Assembly: GCA_025057335.1 (NCBI GenBank)
Contig: JANWXG010000087.1
Span: 1-9,297 of the forward strand
Reading direction: 5' to 3'
DNA: 9,297 bases
DNA from: a bacterium
Lineage (GTDB): Bacteria; Armatimonadota; HRBIN16
Shown: positions 1 to 5,918 of the stretch, piece after piece
How the letters are laid out: each line of letters starts with the position of its first letter
Numbering within the stretch: the first letter of the stretch is position 1
Made by a program: the position numbers and the translations under genes
The notes under the pieces: model-generated
What the model saw: only the letters and a program-made list of their open reading frames with translations
What the model was told of the DNA's origin: nothing
Databases searched by the model: none

Positions 1-258
1 GCGACGGGCGAGCCCTGGCTGGGACCTGATATCCTAGAGCGCCTTGAGGAGATTGCTGTCGCAGGAGAGCACAGACAGGTCCTCTGTTACGCTATCGGTT
101 TCGTAGCAGACCACTTGGAGGTGTTGTACGACCTCGATGTGGAGGCGCGGCAGAAGTGCCAGGAGCGGGGTTTGCAGTATCGCCGTGCTGCGTCGCTGAA
201 CGACGACCCGCTCATGGCGGAAGCGGTCGCCGATATGGTGCTGGGGCAGATGGAGTAA
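1..258 (+). CDS. hemH: Ferrochelatase, C-terminal part (5' end outside window)
   Basis: The frame is open from base 1 and gives 85 residues to a TAA stop. Ferrochelatase inserts iron (or in some lineages works on coproporphyrin III) in the last steps of haem synthesis. The visible part begins around EPWLGPDI and carries the family hallmark GFVADHLEVLYDLD at visible residues 33-46. In that hallmark the Glu of HLE corresponds to the conserved active-site acid. The SLNDDPLMAEAVADMV tail fits the usual C-terminal helix, and the end lies where family members normally end, so only the N-terminal two thirds or more are missing. The last GTG/ATG codons give no alternative start worth considering. A perfect GC-rich hairpin starts four bases after the stop. 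Whether the enzyme is the protoporphyrin or coproporphyrin type cannot be told from this fragment. Confidence 0.88.
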   Translation, partial: ATGEPWLGPDILERLEEIAVAGEHRQVLCYAIGFVADHLEVLYDLDVEARQKCQERGLQYRRAASLNDDPLMAEAVADMVLGQME

Positions 259-261
259 GGA

Positions 262-294
262 GCGGGGCTCACGCCCCGCGGCTGGCGAAGCCAG
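262..294 (+). terminator. Twin hairpins just after hemH, possible terminator
   Basis: Two perfect hairpins sit side by side directly after the hemH stop. GCGGGGC (262-268) pairs with GCCCCGC (273-279) across a 4-base loop, and CTGGC (282-286) pairs with GCCAG (290-294) across GAA. Position suggests an end-of-transcript or mRNA-stabilising structure. There is no T run after either stem, so a classical intrinsic terminator is not shown. They could equally be members of the dispersed hairpin repeats found further on. Confidence 0.35.
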
Positions 295-321
295 GGCGGC
301 TGTTCATGACCCCCCTGCTAA

Positions 322-398
322 AACGGTTCGCCACACCGTTCATGGCAGACCAGGGCTAAAACAGCCTAGCCCTCCAGATCACCTCGTTCGTCTGCCAT
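322..398. repeat. Nested inverted repeats between hemH and the repeat block
   Basis: AACGGT (322-327) pairs with ACCGTT (335-340). Directly after it, ATGGCAGAC (342-350) pairs with GTCTGCCAT (390-398), and within that pair AGGGCTA (352-358) pairs with TAGCCCT (367-373). All stems are perfect. The outer 9-bp and inner 7-bp arms make a nested structure of 57 bases, in which 16 unpaired bases on one side are matched by one on the other. On the minus strand the outer arm contains the ATG of a 10-codon frame, and the inner arm overlaps its stop. This could be a structured RNA leader, a terminator relic or the footprint of a small element. Confidence 0.6.
366..398 (-). CDS. Ten-codon frame behind a perfect Shine-Dalgarno (candidate leader peptide)
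   Basis: On the minus strand the sequence AAAGGAGGTGAT (404-415) matches the 16S rRNA anti-SD essentially fully. AGGAGG ends nine bases before ATG at 398. The frame reads MADERGDLEG and stops at TAG (366-368). The peptide has no run of one amino acid that would suggest a classical attenuator. The stop lies inside an inner hairpin and the start lies in the outer stem. The candidate promoter 423-452 would start transcription almost at the SD. This may be a leader peptide, or the surviving start of a gene whose body was lost. Next to nothing supports the peptide itself beyond these signals. Confidence 0.22.
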   Translation of the reverse strand: MADERGDLEG

Positions 399-422
399 AG
401 GGCATCACCTCCTTTCGGATGC

Positions 423-452
423 AGTATCCCACATTCGGGGGGGCGATGTCAA
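423..452 (-). promoter_or_regulatory. Consensus-like sigma-70 type promoter facing hemH
   Basis: On the minus strand TTGACA (447-452) is followed after 18 bases by GATACT (423-428), which is preceded by TG-G as in an extended -10. A start about seven bases downstream would fall near 415-417, immediately before the strong SD at 404-415. The spacing and the downstream SD make a chance match less likely, but no large gene follows on this strand before hemH. Confidence 0.45.
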
Positions 453-551
453 CCGCGCAGTGAGGGCGTCTGAACAAGCGGGGGCAAGGGGATAGCCTAA
501 GCCGTGACGCCACTCGCCTTGCCGAGACGGATACTGTCTTCGCCCCTGCAC

Positions 552-959
552 GGCTCGGCAGGCGCCTCGCCCTCTATCCCTTGGCATTCTGAGGTCTATG
601 TCGTTTGTTAAGGGGAAGCACTTACGTGCTTCACTACGAGCTGGAGAGTTCTTCATGCGCATTGTGTTGCTGGAGCGCTCGATGTCGGTAGTGGCGCACG
701 TCAGTGCGCCCCCTGTCATTCTGAGCGCCGAGCAAGAAATCGCAGTGCGCACTTCAGTGCGCCCATGTCATTCTGAGCGGAGCGAAGAATCCCACTTCGC
801 TACCCGATGGAGATGCTTCGCTGACGCTCAGCATGACAAGGGAGACGGCTCGGTAGGAGCCTCGCCCTAGGGAAGCTCTCAAGTGCTTCACCACAACCTG
901 TCATGTTGGTAGTAGTGCACGTCAGTGCGCCCATGTCATTCTGAGCGGAGCGAAGAATC
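552..959. repeat. Mosaic array of hairpin modules (left block)
   Basis: This stretch, like all of 374-1016, holds no convincing gene. It is packed with four kinds of short inverted repeat. Module A is GGCTC-n5-GAGCC (847-861; degraded at 552-566). Module B is GAAGCAC-TTAC-GTGCTTC (615-632; degraded at 872-889). Module C is GGCGCAC-GTCA-GTGCGCC (693-710; variants 747-762 and 915-930). Module D begins TGTCATTCTGAGCG (714-741 degraded; 766-791; 934-959; inverted at 812-838). The order runs A, B, C, D, C, D plus inverted D, A, B, C, D. The stretch 682-727 is a near copy of 903-947. Open frames here are repeat-derived. Confidence 0.85.
766..838. repeat. Long imperfect hairpin of two opposed D modules
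   Basis: The forward D module (766-791) and an inverted D module (812-838) face each other across 20 bases. Their arms of 26 and 27 bases match except for two substitutions and a two-against-three-base centre. The folded stem would be among the most stable structures in the window. Arrangement and size resemble REP/BIME-type or miniature mobile repeats. From memory, very similar sequence translates to the phrases HSERSEES and LRSAQNDM seen in spurious proteins of many bacteria. Confidence 0.8.
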
Positions 960-987
960 TCTCCCTTCCCCCGCAGGGACGCTTCCT

Positions 988-1006
988 GTGCGAGGGGAGG
1001 TCGCAC
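988..1006 (-). terminator. Hairpin just past the end of the DUF255 gene
   Basis: GTGCGA (988-993) pairs perfectly with TCGCAC (1001-1006) over a 7-base loop, beginning 10 bases after the stop of the minus-strand gene at 1017. No U run follows, so termination is only suggested by position. It also abuts the hairpin repeat block and may be one more repeat module. Confidence 0.3.
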
Positions 1007-1016
1007 GAGGGGTTGC

Positions 1017-3281
1017 TCAAACATTCTCCCCGCGCAACTGCAGGCGCACCTGCTCTACCAGCTCCACCGTCTGCGGCAGGGCGCACTCCGTTTCGGTGCA
1101 GGGCTGACAGGTGACGCGAGCGCGGATTTCTCCCGTCTCCTGCGTCAGCTCGCCGATGCCGATGACGGGGATGACCACGCGCAACTCGCCACGATAAATC
1201 GGGATGGGAGGCGCCGCCTCATCCGTCTGCAGCGTATCCGGAGGGGGGAACATCGGCTCGCCGAAGACCAGTGGCAGCGTGCTAGAGACCTCGATGCGCG
1301 TCGGCATTAGGTCCTCGGGCACACCCTCTGTACCGTAGATGTGCCATCCCTGCTCCATCAGGAAGCGTATCATCACGCCTCCCTCCATGATGTGCATTTG
1401 TACCTGCACAGGCATCCCCGTCATCGGCATCGCGGTGGAGGTCTCCTCTACCTCGGGAACCTCCTCCAGCTCGTCGCCAGCGAGCAGCAACAGCGCATGT
1501 ATTAGGCTGTCTGAGCCGTGCGGATAGCGCTGGATGGGAGCCCACAGCGAGCGCAGAGTACGGTAGGCGAAGTGCGCGTAGTTCTCCTCGCCAGTGACGA
1601 TATAGAGCCTTGCCAGCAGGCGCGCTATCGCCCCGTTGCCGCAGGGGATAGAACGGTCATGCACCTCCTTCACGCGGGCGATAAGCCGCTCGTGGTAGTC
1701 GGCAGTGTTCACGAACGCCTGGTGCTCCTCATCCCAGAAGTCGGCGATGGCACGGTTTGCCAAGCGCTTTGCCTCTACCAACCAGCTTTCGTCTTCAGTG
1801 GTCTCAAACAACTCCAGCAAGCCCGTTGCTAGCAGAGCGTAGTCCTCTAGGTAAGCGGGGATAGCCGCCTCGCCGTCGCGATAGCGTCTTAGCAGGCGTC
1901 CCTCCTCGTCCTGCATGCGCTCGAGGATGAAACGTGCTGCCCTCTCTGCTGCGTGCGTGTAGCGCTCCTCTTCCAGCATCAGCCCGGCGTAGGCGAGGCT
2001 TTCGATCATCAGCCCGTTCCAGCCTGCCAGCACCTTGTCGTCGCGCAGGGGGGGTACTCGCCGCAGGCGCGCCTGCAGCAGCAGCTCGCGAGCCGTATGC
2101 ATCTGCTCCTCCAAATTGTCGGGCGGCATACCCAGTTCGGCGGCGATTTGCGATAGCGGAGCGCGCAGGTGGGGGATGTTCCTGCCCGTCAGCCGGCGGC
2201 TCGCTTCCTCGTGGTAGTTACCATCGGGACGGATGCTATACACGTGGCAGAACAGGTCTGCCAAGGCGGGAGGAAGGGTCTGTCGGATTTCGCCCAGCGT
2301 CCATGTGTAGTATTTGCCCTCTTCGCCCTCGCTGTCGGCGTCCATAGCGCTAGCAAACGCACCGTCTTCTACCTGCATCTCGCGCAGCACCCAGTCGTAA
2401 ATCCCACGCGCGACTTGCTCATACAAGGGGTTGCCTGTGAGGCTGTACGCCTCGGTGTAAGCCCATCCCAGCTGCGCATTATCGGTCAGCATCTTCTCGA
2501 AGTGGGGCAACAGCCACTGCGCGTCGGTGGAGTAGCGATGAAAGCCGCCGCCGATGTGGTCGCGGATTCCGCCCAGAGCCATCGCATCCAGCGTGCGTAG
2601 CGCCATCTGCAGGGCGTCCTCGTTCTCCAGGTTGTCCGCCAACCAGAAAAGCACGGGGAAGGCAGTATTCGGTGGGAATTTCGGTGCGTTGCCGAAGCCG
2701 CCATGCACGGCGTCAAATTGTTGGCGCATCTGTTGCAGGTAGGTACCGACGATGCGAGGGTCTGGCTCGGTGTCCATCTGCTCGTAGCGGGCAGCGGTCA
2801 CCTGCTGAATCACCCCGGCAATCTCGCGAGCGGACTGCATCACCTCTTCACGACGGTTCTGGTAAGCGTCAGCGAGCTGGCGCACAATCTGCAGGAACAC
2901 CTCGGGCGGGTAGTAGGTTCCTGCGAAGAACGGCTCGCCCTGCGGGGTCAGGAATACTGACATCGGCCAGCCGCCGCGTCCTGACAGCAGCTGCACAGCC
3001 GTCATGTAGATATCGTCGATGTCCGGGCGCTCCTCGCGATCAACTTTGACGCAGACAAAGTTCTTGTTGAGGAGGTCGGCGATGCGCGGGTCTTCGAAAC
3101 TTTCCCGCTCCATCACGTGGCACCAGTGGCAAGAGGAGTAGCCGACGGAGAGGAAGATAGGTTTGTCCTCAGAAGCTGCCCGCGTGAACGCCTCCTCCCC
3201 CCAGGGATACCAATCGACAGGATTGTAGGCGTGCTGTAAGAGGTATGGGCTTTTCTCATGGATGAGGCGGTTGGGTTGCAT
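1017..3281 (-). CDS. Thioredoxin/DUF255 (YyaL/SPATA20-type) protein fused to a C-terminal DsbD-alpha-like domain
   Basis: The protein has 754 residues. Residues 1-165 are the DUF255 thioredoxin-fold domain: RLIHEKSPYLLQHAYNPVDW near the start, then the redox motif CHWC at 51-54 and GGWPMSVFLTP at 103-113. Residues 175-600 form the alpha-barrel part of the family, with GGFHRYSTD at 245-253, PHFEKML at 259-265 and DDKVLAGWNGLM at 414-425. Most relatives, as I recall them, run to about 680-690 residues and end in a CxNxxCxxP motif. Here residues 625-750 instead resemble the DsbD N-terminal (alpha) domain: GWHIY at 645-649, YRGEL near 696, and CQPCTETECALP with cysteines 725, 728 and 733. No signal peptide is visible, so it is predicted cytoplasmic. 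The usual PSGN is PCGN at 546-549. Start: GGAG of GAAGGAGAA lies 12 bases before ATG. Biochemical role of the family is not settled; a thiol redox function is inferred. Confidence 0.9.
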   Translation of the reverse strand: MQPNRLIHEKSPYLLQHAYNPVDWYPWGEEAFTRAASEDKPIFLSVGYSSCHWCHVMERESFEDPRIADLLNKNFVCVKVDREERPDIDDIYMTAVQLLSGRGGWPMSVFLTPQGEPFFAGTYYPPEVFLQIVRQLADAYQNRREEVMQSAREIAGVIQQVTAARYEQMDTEPDPRIVGTYLQQMRQQFDAVHGGFGNAPKFPPNTAFPVLFWLADNLENEDALQMALRTLDAMALGGIRDHIGGGFHRYSTDAQWLLPHFEKMLTDNAQLGWAYTEAYSLTGNPLYEQVARGIYDWVLREMQVEDGAFASAMDADSEGEEGKYYTWTLGEIRQTLPPALADLFCHVYSIRPDGNYHEEASRRLTGRNIPHLRAPLSQIAAELGMPPDNLEEQMHTARELLLQARLRRVPPLRDDKVLAGWNGLMIESLAYAGLMLEEERYTHAAERAARFILERMQDEEGRLLRRYRDGEAAIPAYLEDYALLATGLLELFETTEDESWLVEAKRLANRAIADFWDEEHQAFVNTADYHERLIARVKEVHDRSIPCGNGAIARLLARLYIVTGEENYAHFAYRTLRSLWAPIQRYPHGSDSLIHALLLLAGDELEEVPEVEETSTAMPMTGMPVQVQMHIMEGGVMIRFLMEQGWHIYGTEGVPEDLMPTRIEVSSTLPLVFGEPMFPPPDTLQTDEAAPPIPIYRGELRVVIPVIGIGELTQETGEIRARVTCQPCTETECALPQTVELVEQVRLQLRGENV

Positions 3282-3291
3282 GGTTGCACAG

Positions 3292-3337
3292 TTCTCCTTC
3301 CTCCCGCGCGAGCGCGGCTAGCATTGCCGTTATTGTA
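3292..3337 (-). promoter_or_regulatory. -10 box and leader of the DUF255 gene
   Basis: On the minus strand TACAAT (3332-3337) is a good -10 box 50 bases before the ATG, but no convincing -35 stands 16-18 bases upstream. The leader contains the inverted repeat CCGCGC-GA-GCGCGG (3304-3317) and then the ribosome site GAAGGAGAA (3292-3300), which supports the chosen start at 3281. The small GC-rich hairpin lies just ahead of the ribosome site. Confidence 0.35.
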
Positions 3338-3422
3338 CCCGATTTTTATGCTGAGCGTCCCTCGCGATGCTTTGTGAGAGTGCTCAAGGAAGGGAAACCG
3401 CGCAGGCAGCGTTCTCTTTCCA

Positions 3423-3674
3423 TCACCCGCCATCTGTAGTGAGCGATAATGACGGCGAAATCTGCCGCCATATGAGGCGAAGCAGTGCATCTTCCCCTTG
3501 CCTCCAGATGCAGAGGGGCTGATGATGGCTGATGCCTCGTTCGCGGAGGAAGCGGAGGGTAGCGGTTCCCCTTCCTGCAGCGGCGGCAGCTTCGAGGAAC
3601 AGTTCTACCGCGTTGTAGAGATTACACGCCGTGTTGTCAGTGACGCGAGTCAGCGGGTTTGCGTTTGTGTGCAT
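3423..3674 (-). CDS. Possible small unrecognised protein (83 aa)
   Basis: This minus-strand frame opens at an ATG with GGAGAG six bases upstream (3681-3686) and gives 83 residues. I recognise no family. The middle part is a plausible amphipathic stretch (VELFLEAAAAAGRGTATLRF) followed by arginine- and tryptophan-containing sequence. There is no signal peptide or membrane segment. It lies back to back with the HTH gene and overlaps the unlikely N-terminal extension of that gene, so the two readings compete. Third-position GC is about the same for both strands and does not decide. If it is false, then 3338-3692 simply holds no gene that I can support. Confidence 0.2.
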   Translation of the reverse strand: MHTNANPLTRVTDNTACNLYNAVELFLEAAAAAGRGTATLRFLRERGISHHQPLCIWRQGEDALLRLIWRQISPSLSLTTDGG

Positions 3675-3692
3675 GTGTGTCTCTCCAGCCTG

Positions 3693-4139
3693 TTGGCACG
3701 CACTTGCACTGTGTGTCGGCATATGATGCGCGAGTACATTGACGAAGAGCTGATTCGCGACACGCCGTTACGCAACATTGCGGGACGCTACGCTGTTTCC
3801 GTAACGGCATTACACCGTCATCGGCAGGAACATCTCCTGTCGCATCTCGTGCTGGCAGAGGAAGCGCAAGAGGTAGCGAACGTGAGCACACTGCTGGAGC
3901 AGATTCAGCACTTGCGTGACCGCGCACTGCGCTTGCTGGACGCAGCTGAGCGTGCTGGTGACCTGCGCGGTGCTATTCAGGCAGTTTGTGCTGTGCGCGA
4001 AGTGCTCGGCTTGCTCGGACAGGTGGCAGCACTGGCGCAGAAGAAGACCGAACGCGAAGCCCCGCTGTTTCGTCTGTTGGAATCGTTGGCAGAGCGTGTA
4101 GAGCACGAGAACCGACAGCGGGGGTTACTGGACGGTTGA
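3693..4139 (+). CDS. Small HTH protein resembling phage terminase-small-subunit-like proteins
   Basis: Read from TTG at 3693 the product has 148 residues. It starts MARTCTVCRH, with CxxC at 5-8, then a helix-turn-helix LRNIAGRYAVSVTALHRHR at 26-44 and a charged, probably coiled-coil helical tail from about 55 to 125. This order (CxxC, HTH with RHR-x-x-HL, long helix) is what I recall from small proteins in prophages and mobile regions, where they act as, or resemble, DNA-packaging or DNA-binding subunits. The start is uncertain. The frame is open back to 3498, and ATG 3525 has GAGGGG six bases upstream, but the added part is low-complexity (VCVCVHVC) and unlike the family. No SD precedes TTG 3693. 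Next to it are two tRNA genes, common integration sites. No other phage gene is present. Confidence 0.6.
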   Translation: MARTCTVCRHMMREYIDEELIRDTPLRNIAGRYAVSVTALHRHRQEHLLSHLVLAEEAQEVANVSTLLEQIQHLRDRALRLLDAAERAGDLRGAIQAVCAVREVLGLLGQVAALAQKKTEREAPLFRLLESLAERVEHENRQRGLLDG

Positions 4140-4165
4140 CAGCTTCGGCGCGAACGTGCTATAGT
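4136..4165 (+). promoter_or_regulatory. Sigma-70 type promoter pointing into the tRNA pair, antisense
   Basis: TTGACA (4136-4141) overlaps the stop of the HTH gene and is followed after 18 bases by TATAGT (4160-4165). Transcription would begin near 4172 and run antisense through tRNA-Lys and tRNA-Ala. It could stop at the symmetric hairpin 4512-4540, giving an RNA of roughly 370 bases. No plausible gene lies in that span on this strand, so the site is either chance or drives a noncoding RNA. Confidence 0.4.
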
Positions 4166-4250
4166 GATGAGCAGCTGATTCGCGAAAATTGTCAGACTCT
4201 GGAACACAACATCTTGTGGTGGTCTTCACTTTGGGGTAGCACGGGTAGTA

Positions 4251-4326
<76 letters not shown>

Positions 4327-4339
4327 ACCGCAAAAAGAA

Positions 4340-4415
<76 letters not shown>

Positions 4416-4430
4416 AACCAAGCACATATC

Positions 4431-4459
4431 ATTATACACTATCTGCACGACAGATGCAA
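4431..4459 (-). promoter_or_regulatory. Promoter of the tRNA-Ala/tRNA-Lys unit
   Basis: On the minus strand TTGCAT (4454-4459), a near-consensus -35, is followed after exactly 17 bases by a perfect TATAAT (4431-4436). The -10 ends 15 bases before the mature 5' end of tRNA-Ala, so a start near 4424 would leave a short 5' leader for RNase P. No GC-rich discriminator is obvious, because the bases after the -10 are GATATGTGC. Confidence 0.78.
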
Positions 4460-4511
4460 GAACGCGAGAGGCTGTCTGAAAAACCTCACGAACACGCTAC
4501 AGTGCCCACCG

Positions 4512-4540
4512 AAAAACCCGCTCGCGCAGACAGGGTTTTT
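4512..4540 (-). terminator. Intrinsic terminator after the serpin gene, probably bidirectional
   Basis: AAAAACCC (4512-4519) pairs with GGGTTTTT (4533-4540) across 13 bases. Either strand gives a GC step followed by a U run, so it can end the serpin transcript, whose stop is 36 bases upstream, and any rightward transcript. It also insulates the serpin from the tRNA promoter. Confidence 0.7.
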
Positions 4541-4575
4541 CCTCCGTCCAGGTGAGGATATCTCGCTGCCGCGCC

Positions 4576-5829
4576 CTACGGTTCGTACACCGCCCCTAGG
4601 AACAACACCATGCCCGTGCGCGTATCGCGGATAGCGAAGAAGAAGGGGCGATCGACTATCATCTTGAAAGGCGGGCGGGGTTGCTGCACCGACGTGATAC
4701 CGACCTGCACCGATGTCACCGCAGCCGCTTCCGTGCCTTCCTCGTTCACCTCGACAACCGCCTTGTGATGCACCTTTTGCAGGTACAGGTCGCGCTGCTC
4801 GCGCATGCCCGTGAAGTCGGCGCGGTCTGGCTCGAAGGCGACCGCCATGCCCAACGCCTTCAGGGCGTCGTTCAACGTCTTGTCGTACTCCATCTTGAAA
4901 CGCGGCAGCTGTACCTCACCGTCGCTACTGACCAGACGAGAGGTCCACTCCTTCCAGCTCTTGGCGTCCAGCGACTCCAGCCACTGGTTCAGGCTCACGC
5001 CCTCATCGGGTAGAGCGATGACCATGCTGTAGCGCCCCCCACCGTAGGGCAGGCTCACCATCTGGAAGCCTTCCCCCTTGAGGTAAGGGAACCTGCCCAC
5101 CTGCGCCATCATCGGCACGCGCTTCTGCTCGCCGTTCGCTAGGGTGAAGGGTTTCTCCTGTGTGAGTGACTTGTCGAAGGGCTTCTGCCACTTGCCGTGA
5201 AAGTAGATGGCGTTGAGCAGGAACATCACGGTATCGGGGGGGATGCGGTCCACTATCTTCTCGATTTTGCCCTTCGTGCTGGAGCTCACCCAGCGGTTGA
5301 TGGCTTGCAGCGCCTCGGGGGCAGCGAAGTCCAGCACGCTGATTTGTGCCCCAAAGTACCGACGGTTGGCGTCTAAAAACTGCTTCTTGAAGGACACTCC
5401 CTGCCTCGCCCAGAGCGAGTTGGCGATACTGAGTTCCACTTTGGAGTCGGCGCTTTGCAAGCTCTGACGCAGGTCGAGCACCGCCTGGTTCAGCTCCTCC
5501 TTCGTCATGCCTCCCAACGACATCGCTTTCGCCATCGCCTGCTCCGTGTCGCCCGCGGCGCCATTGTAGGTCATGGCAAGGGCAAGAGTGATGCTCGCTG
5601 GAGAGAAGAACAGGTTCTTGCCCTCATCCGCTTCGCGCAGCTGTCCCAACAGCGCAAAGCCGAAACCGTTGTTCGCTTCTACCAGTTTGGGGTCCACCTT
5701 TCTGTTCGAATCCGTCGCGTTGTTCGCGCTGGGACGTGGCGCAGGCTCACTGCCCACGCCCGTCGTCGCCACATTGCCGCATCCTGCGAGTAACAAGGCG
5801 AGCAAAGGGAAGAGTGCGTAGTTTCTCAT
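4576..5829 (-). CDS. Serpin with lipoprotein signal peptide, inhibitory-type reactive loop
   Basis: The 417 residues begin with a lipoprotein signal: ALFPLLALLLAGC with lipobox LAGC, acylated Cys17 expected. A Ser/Asn/Pro-rich linker to about residue 45 follows, then a complete serpin fold. Recognised parts are NLFFSPASI at 72-80, LNAIYFHGKW at 205-214, and the signature MIVDRPFFFAI at 390-400 near the C-terminus. The hinge EEGTEAAAVT at 363-372 has small residues at the positions required for loop insertion, so a true suicide inhibitor of serine or cysteine proteases is expected. Counting as in antitrypsin puts P1-P1' at about Thr379-Ser380. The P' side is a few residues long and proline-rich, and TSVQ occurs twice in the loop. 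Predicted location is anchored to the membrane on the outer face. ATG 5829 has GGGGG eight bases upstream. No protease gene is nearby, so the target is unknown. A clear -35 was not found. Confidence 0.95.
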   Translation of the reverse strand: MRNYALFPLLALLLAGCGNVATTGVGSEPAPRPSANNATDSNRKVDPKLVEANNGFGFALLGQLREADEGKNLFFSPASITLALAMTYNGAAGDTEQAMAKAMSLGGMTKEELNQAVLDLRQSLQSADSKVELSIANSLWARQGVSFKKQFLDANRRYFGAQISVLDFAAPEALQAINRWVSSSTKGKIEKIVDRIPPDTVMFLLNAIYFHGKWQKPFDKSLTQEKPFTLANGEQKRVPMMAQVGRFPYLKGEGFQMVSLPYGGGRYSMVIALPDEGVSLNQWLESLDAKSWKEWTSRLVSSDGEVQLPRFKMEYDKTLNDALKALGMAVAFEPDRADFTGMREQRDLYLQKVHHKAVVEVNEEGTEAAAVTSVQVGITSVQQPRPPFKMIVDRPFFFAIRDTRTGMVLFLGAVYEP

Positions 5830-5918
5830 CCTGTCTACCCCCGTTTTCTCATTCAGTGGTTAGACGCTGGGGCAGGGGAAAAGGTTATGATGATATGCTG
5901 AAACTTGTGCACTCTGTT

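Noticed and set aside
552..959. CRISPR array
   Set aside because: Repeats differ in sequence, are not evenly spaced, have no unique spacers of constant length, and no cas gene is near.
405..1024. Several open frames of 74-115 codons on both strands
   Set aside because: They read through the repeat modules in different frames (HSERSEES, LRSAQNDM type) and are not conserved protein sequence.
1934..2600. Plus-strand open frames of 137 and 143 codons
   Set aside because: Both are antisense to the alpha-barrel part of the DUF255 protein and show arginine- and alanine-rich shadow composition.
3498..3692. N-terminal extension of the HTH protein
   Set aside because: The frame is open, but the residues are low-complexity (VCVCVHVC) and the family normally starts just before the CxxC, so I place the start at 3693 while noting ATG 3525.
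4479..4540. Insertion-sequence end: GGCTGTCTGAAAAACC near 4481 with CAGACAGGGTTTTT near 4527
   Set aside because: The two stretches look like partial inverted ends, but the second is the serpin terminator, the match is short, and there is no transposase or target duplication.
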